Part shown: positions 40,463 through 49,632 of the stretch, piece after piece
How positions within the stretch are numbered: the first letter of the stretch is position 1
How the letters are laid out: every line of letters starts with the position of its first letter
NCBI GenBank assembly: GCA_015689775.1
Contig: WVSR01000001.1
Coordinates: forward strand, 1,427,501-1,491,500
DNA length: 64,000 bases
Reading direction: 5' to 3'
Source of the DNA: Rhodobacterales bacterium LSUCC0387
GTDB taxonomy: Bacteria; Pseudomonadota; Alphaproteobacteria; Rhodobacterales; Rhodobacteraceae
Notes under the pieces: generated by a model
Told to the model about the DNA's origin: nothing
Seen by the model: only the letters and a program-made list of their open reading frames with translations
Database searches by the model: none
Translations under genes and position numbers: made by a program

Positions 40463-41827
40463 TCAACGATAGGCATGCAGGCGGCCATCTGCGCTGACCA
40501 CATAGAGCGTGTCATTGACTACGATGGGTTGGCTTGCCGCCCCGCTGCGCAAGGCAAGTCTACCATCAAGCGCCGCGCCTGTTTCGGGATCAAAACGCAG
40601 AATTTCCCCATCGCCCGTGGCCAAGATCAAATGACCACCCGCCAAAATCGGCCCGTAATAGGTGAACACGGCCTTGCGGCGGCGTTCGCGGCGGGCCTCA
40701 TAAAGGGGCAGCTCGGTTTCCCAAATCATCTCACCAGTCGTTTGATTAAGACGGATCAACGCATTGCGATCAGATACGAAAAATACGGAATTCCCCGCAA
40801 CGATCAGACCCGAATAGGCCCCTTCTGTCGCTGTCCAAAGACGCTCGCCCGATCCCGCATCGATAGAGACAACGCGGCCAGACAGGTTGCCCACATATAA
40901 CCTGCCCCCCGCCACAACGGGGTCAGAGGTGATATCATTGATATAATTATAGGCCACACCGATCCGCTCGCCCGCGATGGCACCCGACCAGACCCGCACG
41001 CCTGATTGGCGCAGAACACCGGTTAACTCGCCTGACCCAAAGGGAAACACGACCAAGCGCGACGTCAGCGCGGGGGATGGGCTGCCTGACAAGACCGTAG
41101 CAGCCCCAGTTGCGGGGATTTCCCACCGCACACGCCCTGTCGCCGCATCCACGGCATAGGCCTGATCATCCCGGCCCGTCACATAAACAACACCGCCCGC
41201 AATCGTTGGTGCGCCAAGCGATGCCCCAAGACGTTGGCGCCATGAAATAGCACCGCTTGACGCGTCAATAGCCAGCAATTCACCATAGCCTGTGGATGCA
41301 AAAATCTGATCACCTGCGGCGCCAATCCCGCCGCCAGAGACACCGCCATCGCGTTCGCTTGCAGGGGTCAAATCAGTGCGCCAAATTACCGACCCCTCAG
41401 GCGAGGTCGCCTGAAGCCCTGCATCACTGTCAAGCGTGATAATCGCACCATTTGTGAAAATCGGATCAGCTGTCAGGCGGGTGCGTCTGCCATTGCCTTG
41501 GCCAATGTCCGTTGACCACAGCAGGCTTGCTGATTGCGAGAACCCAAGTGCAGGGATCGCATTGGCGGCATTCGCACCGCGCAATGGCCAGTTGGTCAAA
41601 CTTTGCGCTGTTGGTTGCGCGAAAGGCACGACAGCCACATCCGCCGCTTCAGCGGTCGCATCCAACCCTTCCTCACTTTGCAGGCTTTGCGCCAGAGGCA
41701 CGCGTGTCCCGAACCGTTCACCTTGCAAGATAGGCTCGCGCTCACAGCCCGCCAGAAGGGCCAAAGCGATGAGGCTTACACCGCAGAGCCGCGCCACAGG
41801 TTTTGCGAAAGAAACAGTGCTGTCCAT
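40463..41827 (-). CDS. bamB: Outer-membrane assembly lipoprotein BamB-like
   Basis: The protein has 454 aa. Lipoprotein signal peptide with lipobox LALLAGC, then a beta-propeller of PQQ-like repeats (VIWRTDLTP, ISWRQRLG, VRWEIPATG, RLWTATEG, MIWETELP). BamB helps the BAM complex insert outer-membrane proteins. The frame is open 18 codons upstream; ATG at 41827 has GGGACAGG before it and begins the signal peptide. It follows a YfgM-like gene by 13 bp. Relatives usually have der next; here a relic and another gene follow instead. Confidence 0.88.
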   Translation of the reverse strand: MDSTVSFAKPVARLCGVSLIALALLAGCEREPILQGERFGTRVPLAQSLQSEEGLDATAEAADVAVVPFAQPTAQSLTNWPLRGANAANAIPALGFSQSASLLWSTDIGQGNGRRTRLTADPIFTNGAIITLDSDAGLQATSPEGSVIWRTDLTPASERDGGVSGGGIGAAGDQIFASTGYGELLAIDASSGAISWRQRLGASLGAPTIAGGVVYVTGRDDQAYAVDAATGRVRWEIPATGAATVLSGSPSPALTSRLVVFPFGSGELTGVLRQSGVRVWSGAIAGERIGVAYNYINDITSDPVVAGGRLYVGNLSGRVVSIDAGSGERLWTATEGAYSGLIVAGNSVFFVSDRNALIRLNQTTGEMIWETELPLYEARRERRRKAVFTYYGPILAGGHLILATGDGEILRFDPETGAALDGRLALRSGAASQPIVVNDTLYVVSADGRLHAYR

Positions 41828-41840
41828 GAAACCTGTCCCT

Positions 41841-42512
41841 TTATTCAGATGACGCGCTTTGGCCAGTGATCGTAGCGCCACTTTGCAGTGCGAAAATCAA
41901 GGAGCTAATCCGCTGGCGCTGTGACAGAGTCACAACGGATTGTTCCACCAAGGTCTCGAGTGCGGCAATCGCCCCCTCTTTATCGCCCAACTTTAGGAGT
42001 TCCAGCGCTTGCACTTCACGCGCGATGCCTGCGAAAGGCGCGCCATCCTCTGCCAAACGCGCCAATGTTGCATCCACCAATCCCTGGTCCTCCACGGGGG
42101 CAAGGATATGGGCACGCAAGAGTGCCAAATCGCGGTAACGTGGCAAGAGATCGGGTGCATCTGCAATCGCGCGCAGCGCAGCCGCAGCGGCCACTGGATC
42201 GCTCTCGCTGAGATCTGAGGCGCGAATGAAAGCCAAAAGCACCTCTTGATTGCTTCGACTTGGGGTGATCTCAGCGAAGGCCGCAGCGCGGGCATCGGCA
42301 TCGGGCAGATCAAGGGCGGCAATCACCGCGTCCCCAAAATCACGCGCCGCCGCAAGATCACGATTTGTGCTGATCTCTCGATAGGTCGCTGCCCCCACCA
42401 ATGCAACAACAGCCAAGACGCCAATCCAGCCCCACCTTTTTAGCGCGCGAAACAGCTGATCGCGGCGCAATTCTTCGGTGACTTCATCAATGAAACTATC
42501 GCTTTGGCTCAT
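41841..42512 (-). CDS. YfgM-like membrane-anchored TPR protein
   Basis: The protein has 223 aa of the TPR_21 (YfgM) family. A cytosolic N-terminus (MSQSDSFIDEVTEELRRDQL) is followed by one membrane helix at about 28-46 and a helical periplasmic domain. YfgM in E. coli associates with SecYEG and periplasmic chaperones, and yfgM-bamB order is conserved. The first 9 codons of the open frame are dropped in favour of ATG at 42512. Confidence 0.85.
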   Translation of the reverse strand: MSQSDSFIDEVTEELRRDQLFRALKRWGWIGVLAVVALVGAATYREISTNRDLAAARDFGDAVIAALDLPDADARAAAFAEITPSRSNQEVLLAFIRASDLSESDPVAAAAALRAIADAPDLLPRYRDLALLRAHILAPVEDQGLVDATLARLAEDGAPFAGIAREVQALELLKLGDKEGAIAALETLVEQSVVTLSQRQRISSLIFALQSGATITGQSASSE

Positions 42513-42700
42513 GCTGTGCCGTTCTCTCTTTGAAATCAAAACTCACACGCCTCACTTAACGCGAAGCACAGAGCTTTGCCAAGTGCAACCGCACCCAAAC
42601 AGCGTATTCGCAACCGATGGTCAAATTCTGTCACAAAATAAAAACTAAACCATTCCGTTCATTCTTGCGGACGTAGGTATAAAAGACTAATCTGAACGTA

Positions 42701-42727
42701 ACAGTTTACTCGTATGAGACAGTTAGC
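42701..42727. repeat. Direct repeats in the yfgM-RND divergent gap
   Basis: ACAGTTTAC (42701-42709) and ACAGTTAGC (42719-42727) are 18 bp apart, close to two helix turns, about 80 bp before the RND adaptor start. Outer GTAAC/GTTAC bases also form an inverted repeat. This could be a regulator site for the pump, but no regulator gene is adjacent. Confidence 0.3.
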
Positions 42728-42805
42728 GTTACCTTACGAAACGCAGAACACAAAAGATCAGCGGGCGTGATCAGGTCATATATCCGCCCCGAAAAGAGGT
42801 TTTTA

Positions 42806-43993
42806 ATGCGCATTTTTCCAGTCATCACGGCCCTTTTGGTCTGCGTGGCGCTCTATGTGCTGATTTTTCAGCGCGATGCCTTGATAGGGCGCGACAGTGA
42901 AAGCCCTGCGGCGGCTGAGGCCGCGCAAATGGAAAGCGGCACATTTGGGGATGCGATGCGCGTGGTGATTTTGCCAAGCCGCGCTGAAGTTATTTCCGAT
43001 GCCGTGCGCCTTCGCGGGCGATCCGAGGCCGCGCGCTTTGTTGAGATTCGCGCAGAAACCTCAGGTCGGATCATTTCTGACCCGATCAAGGCGGGCCAAT
43101 CCGTGGCCGCAAGTGATATTCTGTGCCAAATCGATGAAGGCACCCGCGCCGCAGCTCTAGCCGAGGCTGAGGCCGCGCGCAGCACCGCTGAGGCGCAACT
43201 TGCAGCCGCGCAAATTGACGCCAATGCCGCAACCCGCCTGAGTGAAAGCGGCTTTGCCTCTGAAACACGCGCGGCCAGTGCCTCGGCCGCTCTCAGCAGT
43301 GCTGAGGCCGCTTTGCGCTCTGCCGAGGCTGCCATTGACCGCGCCGCCGAAGAATTGGCCCGCATAGAAATTCGCGCCCCCTTCAACGGACTTTTGGACA
43401 GCGACACTGCGGAACTTGGCACATTGATGCAGCCTGGCGCGTTATGCGCCACGGTAATTGATCTTGATCCAATCAAATTCGTGGGATTTCTGCCCGAGGC
43501 TGAATTGGCACGCATCAGTATCGGCCAAACGGCGACAACACGGCTTGTCGATGGAAGTGAGGTTGACGGTATTGTGCGATTTGTTGCGCGTTCCGCTGAT
43601 CCGCAAACCCGCACCTTCCGCGTTGAGATTGAGGCAGAAAACCCCGATCTCAGCATTGGGGATGGCCAAAGTGCCGATATCGCCATTGCAACCGAAGGGA
43701 CAGCCGCTCATTTGGTACCAAGTTCTGCGCTGACTTTGGATGATCAGGGCGATTTGGGGCTGCGCATTGTGACCGAAGGCAATCTTGTTGCATTTTATCC
43801 CGTCACCCTTCTGCGCGACACGCCTGATGGGGCCTTGGTCACAGGGCTGCCTGATCAGGTCGACATCATCATCGTAGGGCAGGAATTTGTTTCAAAGGGG
43901 GGGCAGGTCATGCCTGTCTCGATCCATGACATTCCCACAGGCCAAAACGCCATGATTGATGCAGCGCGATCCACGCTTGGAGGGGCACAATGA
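42806..43993 (+). CDS. RND efflux periplasmic adaptor subunit
   Basis: The protein has 395 aa. N-terminal anchor (RIFPVITALLVCVALYVLIF), lipoyl half-motif FVEIRAETSGRIISDPIKAG, an alanine-rich coiled-coil hairpin at about 115-185, second lipoyl half (IEIRAPFNGLLDSDTAELGT), beta-barrel and membrane-proximal domains. It links the pump to a TolC-type channel, which is absent here. ATG at 42806 has GAGG at 6 nt; the 13 upstream codons are not part of the family. It overlaps the pump gene by 4 bp. Confidence 0.9.
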   Translation: MRIFPVITALLVCVALYVLIFQRDALIGRDSESPAAAEAAQMESGTFGDAMRVVILPSRAEVISDAVRLRGRSEAARFVEIRAETSGRIISDPIKAGQSVAASDILCQIDEGTRAAALAEAEAARSTAEAQLAAAQIDANAATRLSESGFASETRAASASAALSSAEAALRSAEAAIDRAAEELARIEIRAPFNGLLDSDTAELGTLMQPGALCATVIDLDPIKFVGFLPEAELARISIGQTATTRLVDGSEVDGIVRFVARSADPQTRTFRVEIEAENPDLSIGDGQSADIAIATEGTAAHLVPSSALTLDDQGDLGLRIVTEGNLVAFYPVTLLRDTPDGALVTGLPDQVDIIIVGQEFVSKGGQVMPVSIHDIPTGQNAMIDAARSTLGGAQ

Positions 43994-46900
43994 CCGGGAT
44001 CATCGACTGGGCCGCCGCCCGTGCGCGGATGGTCGTGGCCTTTATCGTTCTGTCGCTGACGGTTGGCGCCGCCGCCTATGTAGGACTGCCGAAAGAGGGC
44101 GAACCTGACATTGATATTCCGGGTTTGTTTGTTTCTGTCCCCTTCCCCGGCATTTCCGCCGAAGACAGCGAGCGTCAATTGGTGCGTCCGATGGAGGCCG
44201 AGTTTCAAGATATCGATGGCTTGAAATCCATCAACTCCACCGCCGCCGAAGGCTATGCGGGGATCTTTATCGAGTTTGAATTTGGATGGGATAAATCCGC
44301 AACCATTGCCGATGTGCGCGATGCCATGAACCGCGCTGAGACGCAATTCCCGCAAGGGGCGGAGAACTATTCCATCAATGAAATCAATTTTTCGGAATTT
44401 CCAATCATCATCGTGGCTCTGTCTGGCAACGCGCCCGAGCGCACATTGATCCGCCTTGCACAGGATTTGCAAACACGGCTTGAGGGGTTGTCGCCTATTT
44501 TGGAGGCGGGGATTGCAGGCGCGCGCGATGAGATGTTGGAGGTCCTGATCGACCCGCTCTCGCTAGAGGCCTATAACGTCACGGCGCAGGAATTGATTTC
44601 AGCCGTTGTGAACAACAACCAACTGATCGCGGCAGGCGTGGTCGACACCCCAACGGGCGCCTTGTCTGTGCGCATTCCATCCTCGTTTGAAAATCCGCAG
44701 GATGTTTATGATTTGCCCGTCAAGGTAAATGGTGATCGCGTTGTGACCTTGGGGGATTTGGCGCAAATTCGCCTCACCTATGAGGATCGCACAGGCGTTG
44801 CGCGCTTTAACGGAAACCCAACGATTGCGTTGCAGGTGGTGAAACGCCAAGGGTTCAACATTATCGACACAGCCGAATTGGTGCGCCAAGAAGTGGCCGC
44901 CTTCGAGGCGGAATGGCCCGAAGAATTGCGCGCCGCCGTTCATATCACCACCTCTTTGGATCAATCCAAGACTGTGGCCTCGATGGTGGCACAGCTTGAA
45001 GGGTCAGTTTTGACCGCAATCGCGCTTGTGATGATCGTTGTTCTTGCCACGCTTGGCACAAGATCGGCGCTTCTTGTGGGCTTTGCCATCCCCACCTCAT
45101 TCTTATTGTGCTTTATCTTTTTGGGCATAATGGGCATCGCGGTTTCAAATATCGTGATGTTCGGCCTGATCTTGGCTGTGGGGATGCTTGTTGATGGCGC
45201 GATAGTTGTGGTTGAATATGCCGACAAACGCCTTGCTGAGGGCGCGCGCCCCATGCAGTCCTATACAGATGCCGCAAAGCGGATGTTCTGGCCCGTTATA
45301 TCTTCGACAGCGACCACGCTTTGCGCGTTTCTGCCGATGTTATTCTGGCCTGGGGTTCCGGGTCAATTTATGGGGATGCTCCCCGTCACTTTGATCTTTG
45401 TTCTGTCCGCCTCCCTGATTGTGGCGCTGGTCTATCTGCCCGTGATGGGGGGCGTTGCCGCTCGTCTGTCGCGCAGCGCGGATCACTTTGGTGTGCTATT
45501 GATGCGCCTTGTACCAAGTCGCGCCATTCGCATCGCCATTGCGGTTGTGGTGGGGTTTACCCTGTTTCAATCCGCCTTGATGGTTATGCGTGGTGGTGGT
45601 GCGGGGCCAGACACCCCCGCCCTACTTGCGATCCTGCCGGGCGTTTTGGCTTTTTCGATCACAGGTTTGGCCATGTCGGTTGTCATGGGCACATTGATCC
45701 CCCCGCGCGTGGTGGAACGGGTTGAGGGCGGGTATAAGCGTACAAGATTGGGGCTGCTGATCCGGCTTTTGGTCGGCAACCCGATCGCCCCAGTCCTGAC
45801 CATCGTTGCGGTTTTCGGCTTAGTTGTCGTGACCTTCAGCTATTACGGGGCCAACAATAATGGCGTGGATTTCTTCGTGGAAACTGAGCCTGAAAACGCA
45901 ATTGTCTATGTGCGTGCGCGCGGCAACCTTTCGGTTGAGGAAAAAGATGCCCTGGTAGCACAAGTCGAGGCGCGGGTGCTTGGGTTTGAGGGCGTGCGCG
46001 ATGTCTTCGCCTTTTCGGGCGATGGTGGATTGAATAACAACACAGGCGGCACAAGTGCCCCTGAGGACACAATTGGTCAGGTTCAGATCGAACTGACCCC
46101 CTGGGGGACGAGGGCAAACGGTAATATTATTCTTGATGCGATTCAGGCGGAATTAGACACCATTCCCGGCATCCATACCGAGATATTCGAACAGGCCCGT
46201 GGCCCTGCCAGCGGCAAGCCGATTGATCTGGAACTGACAGGCGATGATTGGGCGCAGCTTCAGCAAGCCACGGCAGACGTTCATGCCTATTTCGAGAGCC
46301 TCGAGGGGCTGACCCTGATCGAAGATACCCTGCCCCTTCCAGGAATTGATTGGCAGATCAATGTCGATGTCGAGGCCGCAGGCCGCTATGGCGCGAACGT
46401 GGCCACAGTGGGAGCTATGGTGCAACTGGTCACGCGCGGGATTTTGCTTGATCGGATGCGCGTGCCAACATCGGATGATGAGATTGAAATTCGCGTGCGC
46501 TTCCCAGAAGATGCCCGCGTCTTATCGACCCTTGAAACCTTGCGCGTGCGCACCGCAGATGGGTTGGTGCCGCTGTCAAATTTCGTGACATGGGAACCCG
46601 TGCGCCGTTTGGCCGAGATCAAACGCCTTAATCAATCGCGCTTATTCCAAGTGAAGGCCGATGTTATCTCGGGCCTTATGCGGGTCACTATGGGTGATCG
46701 TGAATTGGGATTTCTGCGCAACGCGGCGCCTGAACACACCAATAAACCTGCTGAATTCAGCATAGATGGACGCGACTATGTACTTCATTCCTTGGCCGAA
46801 GGCGTGACCCGCGCCGAGTTTGACGATGCGCTGAGCGGCGATGTTACTCTCACGGCTATCACCGCAAATGAACGGATTTCCCTTATCACCGCCGCATTGG

Positions 46901-47685
46901 AAACAGACACGATTTTGCCCGATGGCGTGAATTGGCAATGGGGCGGCGACCAAGCCGAGCAAGCCGAAAGTCAGGCCTTCTTATCTAAGGCCTTTGCGGC
47001 CTCATTAGGCTTAATGTTCATTATCCTGCTGGCGCAGTTCAATTCGTTTTACAATTCGGTTCTGGTGCTCCTGGCGGTTGTATTGTCGACCGCAGGGGTG
47101 TTGATCGGGCTGTTGACCATGGGGCAAAGCTTTTCGATCATCATGACGGGCACGGGCATTGTCGCCTTGGCGGGGATTGTGGTGAACAATAACATTGTTC
47201 TTATTGATACCTATCAAGAATATAGCCGCTATTTGGCCCCGATTGAGGCCATCATCCGCACAGTCGAGGCGCGTATTCGCCCTGTTCTTTTGACCACCAT
47301 CACCACGATGGCGGGGCTTGCGCCGATGATGTTTGGCATCAGCCTCGATTTCGCAAATGGCGGTTACACGATTGATAGCCCGACTGCCCTATGGTGGAAA
47401 AACCTTGCCACGGCAGTGGTCTTCGGATTGGGCATTGCCACAATTCTGACCTTGGCATTCACGCCATCGCTTTTGGCGGTGCGCGTCTGGTGGAATGAGA
47501 TCTTAGGCTGGATTGCGCAGGCCTTGGCGCGCATTGGCGCGGCGCGCTTGTCACAGCGCACTCAAGATTACGCCTTGGCGCGCGCGGCGTTGGAAACGGC
47601 AAACCCCCTCATCTTGTGGGATGATCAAACAGCCGAAGATCAAAAGATGAAACCTGCAGGCCCGACCGTTCACGCCGCACAGTAA
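43990..47685 (+). CDS. RND efflux transporter, enlarged
   Basis: The protein has 1231 aa; drug RND pumps are near 1050. Helix 4 contains GLILAVGMLVDGAIVVVEYA with one proton-relay aspartate (Asp402), followed by Gly where drug pumps have a second Asp. After helix 6 there is an extra segment of about 110 aa (480-590) with two hydrophobic stretches (511-531, 543-570) before the normal second half (LLIRLLVGNPIAPVLTIVAV). Helices near 1005-1130 are standard. Substrate is unknown. It is coupled to the adaptor by ATGA. Confidence 0.9.
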   Translation: MTGIIDWAAARARMVVAFIVLSLTVGAAAYVGLPKEGEPDIDIPGLFVSVPFPGISAEDSERQLVRPMEAEFQDIDGLKSINSTAAEGYAGIFIEFEFGWDKSATIADVRDAMNRAETQFPQGAENYSINEINFSEFPIIIVALSGNAPERTLIRLAQDLQTRLEGLSPILEAGIAGARDEMLEVLIDPLSLEAYNVTAQELISAVVNNNQLIAAGVVDTPTGALSVRIPSSFENPQDVYDLPVKVNGDRVVTLGDLAQIRLTYEDRTGVARFNGNPTIALQVVKRQGFNIIDTAELVRQEVAAFEAEWPEELRAAVHITTSLDQSKTVASMVAQLEGSVLTAIALVMIVVLATLGTRSALLVGFAIPTSFLLCFIFLGIMGIAVSNIVMFGLILAVGMLVDGAIVVVEYADKRLAEGARPMQSYTDAAKRMFWPVISSTATTLCAFLPMLFWPGVPGQFMGMLPVTLIFVLSASLIVALVYLPVMGGVAARLSRSADHFGVLLMRLVPSRAIRIAIAVVVGFTLFQSALMVMRGGGAGPDTPALLAILPGVLAFSITGLAMSVVMGTLIPPRVVERVEGGYKRTRLGLLIRLLVGNPIAPVLTIVAVFGLVVVTFSYYGANNNGVDFFVETEPENAIVYVRARGNLSVEEKDALVAQVEARVLGFEGVRDVFAFSGDGGLNNNTGGTSAPEDTIGQVQIELTPWGTRANGNIILDAIQAELDTIPGIHTEIFEQARGPASGKPIDLELTGDDWAQLQQATADVHAYFESLEGLTLIEDTLPLPGIDWQINVDVEAAGRYGANVATVGAMVQLVTRGILLDRMRVPTSDDEIEIRVRFPEDARVLSTLETLRVRTADGLVPLSNFVTWEPVRRLAEIKRLNQSRLFQVKADVISGLMRVTMGDRELGFLRNAAPEHTNKPAEFSIDGRDYVLHSLAEGVTRAEFDDALSGDVTLTAITANERISLITAALETDTILPDGVNWQWGGDQAEQAESQAFLSKAFAASLGLMFIILLAQFNSFYNSVLVLLAVVLSTAGVLIGLLTMGQSFSIIMTGTGIVALAGIVVNNNIVLIDTYQEYSRYLAPIEAIIRTVEARIRPVLLTTITTMAGLAPMMFGISLDFANGGYTIDSPTALWWKNLATAVVFGLGIATILTLAFTPSLLAVRVWWNEILGWIAQALARIGAARLSQRTQDYALARAALETANPLILWDDQTAEDQKMKPAGPTVHAAQ

Positions 47686-47700
47686 AGACAATCGCGCCCC

Positions 47701-49533
47701 TTACTGGGGGGCTCGTTCCTGTTCACTCATCTGCCGCGCCCACATGGCCGCATAACGGCCACCTGCGGCAACCAAATCTTCATGGCGCCCCCGTTCCACA
47801 ACAACGCCCTTTTCCAGCACCATGATCAAATCAGCATCCACCACAGTCGACAGGCGATGCGCGATCATTATCACGCTGCGCCCTTGACCAAGCGCGCGCA
47901 ATTGGCCCTGAATCTCGCGCTCGGTTTCGGTATCAAGTGCCGATGTCGCCTCATCCAGCAAAAGGATGGGTGGGTCTTTCAACATGGTGCGCGCAATCCC
48001 CACGCGCTGCTTTTCACCACCAGAGAGCTTTAACCCCCGCTCACCCACGATTGCCTCATAGCCTTCGGGCAGGCTTTCGATGAAATCATGGATTTTCGCG
48101 GATTTTGCAGCGGCCTCAACCTCGGCACGGGTGGCATCGGGTCGGCCATAGGCGATGTTATAGAAAATCGTATCATTGAACAATACCGTGTCCTGCGGCA
48201 CCACGCCAATGGCATCATGCAGCGAGCTTTGCGTCACCTTGGCGATATCTTGCCCGTCAATCACAATCTGGCCCTTCTGGGGATCGTAAAAGCGGAACAA
48301 CAAGCGCCCAATAGTGGATTTTCCCGACCCAGACGGCCCAACCAGTGCCACGCTTTGACCCGCTTGAAGGGTGAAATCCACCCCGTGCAAAATCGCGCGC
48401 GTGCTTTCATATGAAAAATCAATGGCGCGGAATTCGACCTTGCCACGGCTGACTTTCAGCTCTTGCGCGTCAGTGGCATCATGCACATCCGCGGGCTGCT
48501 CAAGCAAAGTGAATAATTCGCCCATATCAACCAAAGCCTGTCGAATTTCGCGATAGACTGTGCCCAAAAAATTCAATGGCATGGTGATTTGGATCATAAA
48601 CGCATTGACCATGACGAAATCGCCAACAGTCAAATCACCCCTCTCAACCCCGAGGGCGGCCATAATCATCACGATCACGAGACCCGTGGTGATGATCAAT
48701 GATTGGCCGAAGTTTAAAAACCCGAGTGAGTAACTGGTCTTGATCGCGGCCTCTTCATAGCCCGCCATCGCGCGATCATAGCGCTGTGCCTCACGCTCTT
48801 CGGCGTTGAAATATTTGACGGTTTCAAAATTCAAAAGACTGTCGACCGCCTTTTGATTGGCATCGGTGTCCTGATCATTCATTTGGCGGCGAATTTTCAC
48901 ACGCCATTCTGTCACCTTAAAGGTAAACACAACATAGAGCGCGATTGTGATAATCAGAACTGCCAAATAGCTGATGTCAAACACCGTGGCGAGGATTATG
49001 CCCGTCAGCAATAGCTCTAGGATCAGGGGCCCAATTGAGAACAGTAAAAACCGCAACAGGAAATCTACGCCCTTCACCCCGCGCTCGATGATACGGCTTA
49101 GCCCCCCTGTGCGCCGCGTGATGTGAAACCGCATCGATAAGGCGTGAATGTGGCGAAAGGTTTCAATCGCGATCATGCGCAGGGCGCGTTGCCCAACACG
49201 GGCAAAGATCACATCGCGCAATTGCTGAAAGCCTACATTGCCCGCGCGCGCGACCCCATAGGCAACAGTCAAGCCAACCGCCCCAAGGCCAAGGACCCAA
49301 GCGGGGCTTGGCGCATCGCCCCCAAGGGCGTCAACAGCGGCCTTATAGGCAAATGGCCCCGCAACTGCCACCAATTTGGCAATCACCAATGAAGCAAGAG
49401 CGAAGACAACCCGATATTTCACCCATCGCATCTTTTTGGGCCAGAGATAGGGCCCCACCTTGCGCAAGGTGATCATGCTAGAGGCGCGACTTTCAGGATC
49501 AATCGCTGGCGCGTTGGTATTTGGTGCGGTCAT
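47701..49533 (-). CDS. Atm1-type ABC exporter (ABCB7 family)
   Basis: The protein has 610 aa, a half transporter: six-helix membrane domain (about 40-330) and nucleotide-binding domain with Walker A GPSGSGKST, signature LSGGEKQRVGIARTML, Walker B ILLLDEATSALD and H-loop IMIAHRLSTV. TRRTGGLSRIIERGVKGVDF and NFETVKYFNAEEREAQRYDR are typical of the Atm1 group, which exports glutathione or metal-glutathione adducts and supports Fe-S or metal homeostasis. It is convergent with the RND gene, 15 bp apart, without a clear terminator. Confidence 0.9.
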   Translation of the reverse strand: MTAPNTNAPAIDPESRASSMITLRKVGPYLWPKKMRWVKYRVVFALASLVIAKLVAVAGPFAYKAAVDALGGDAPSPAWVLGLGAVGLTVAYGVARAGNVGFQQLRDVIFARVGQRALRMIAIETFRHIHALSMRFHITRRTGGLSRIIERGVKGVDFLLRFLLFSIGPLILELLLTGIILATVFDISYLAVLIITIALYVVFTFKVTEWRVKIRRQMNDQDTDANQKAVDSLLNFETVKYFNAEEREAQRYDRAMAGYEEAAIKTSYSLGFLNFGQSLIITTGLVIVMIMAALGVERGDLTVGDFVMVNAFMIQITMPLNFLGTVYREIRQALVDMGELFTLLEQPADVHDATDAQELKVSRGKVEFRAIDFSYESTRAILHGVDFTLQAGQSVALVGPSGSGKSTIGRLLFRFYDPQKGQIVIDGQDIAKVTQSSLHDAIGVVPQDTVLFNDTIFYNIAYGRPDATRAEVEAAAKSAKIHDFIESLPEGYEAIVGERGLKLSGGEKQRVGIARTMLKDPPILLLDEATSALDTETEREIQGQLRALGQGRSVIMIAHRLSTVVDADLIMVLEKGVVVERGRHEDLVAAGGRYAAMWARQMSEQERAPQ

Positions 49534-49632
49534 TATCTGGAGACTCGGATTTGGTCAGGTGACCCAAACGTAAAGAAGCGGGGCGCTGAAGACCAGAGCC
49601 CCGCTTGACCTATTCCGCCCCTGCTCCGCGAC

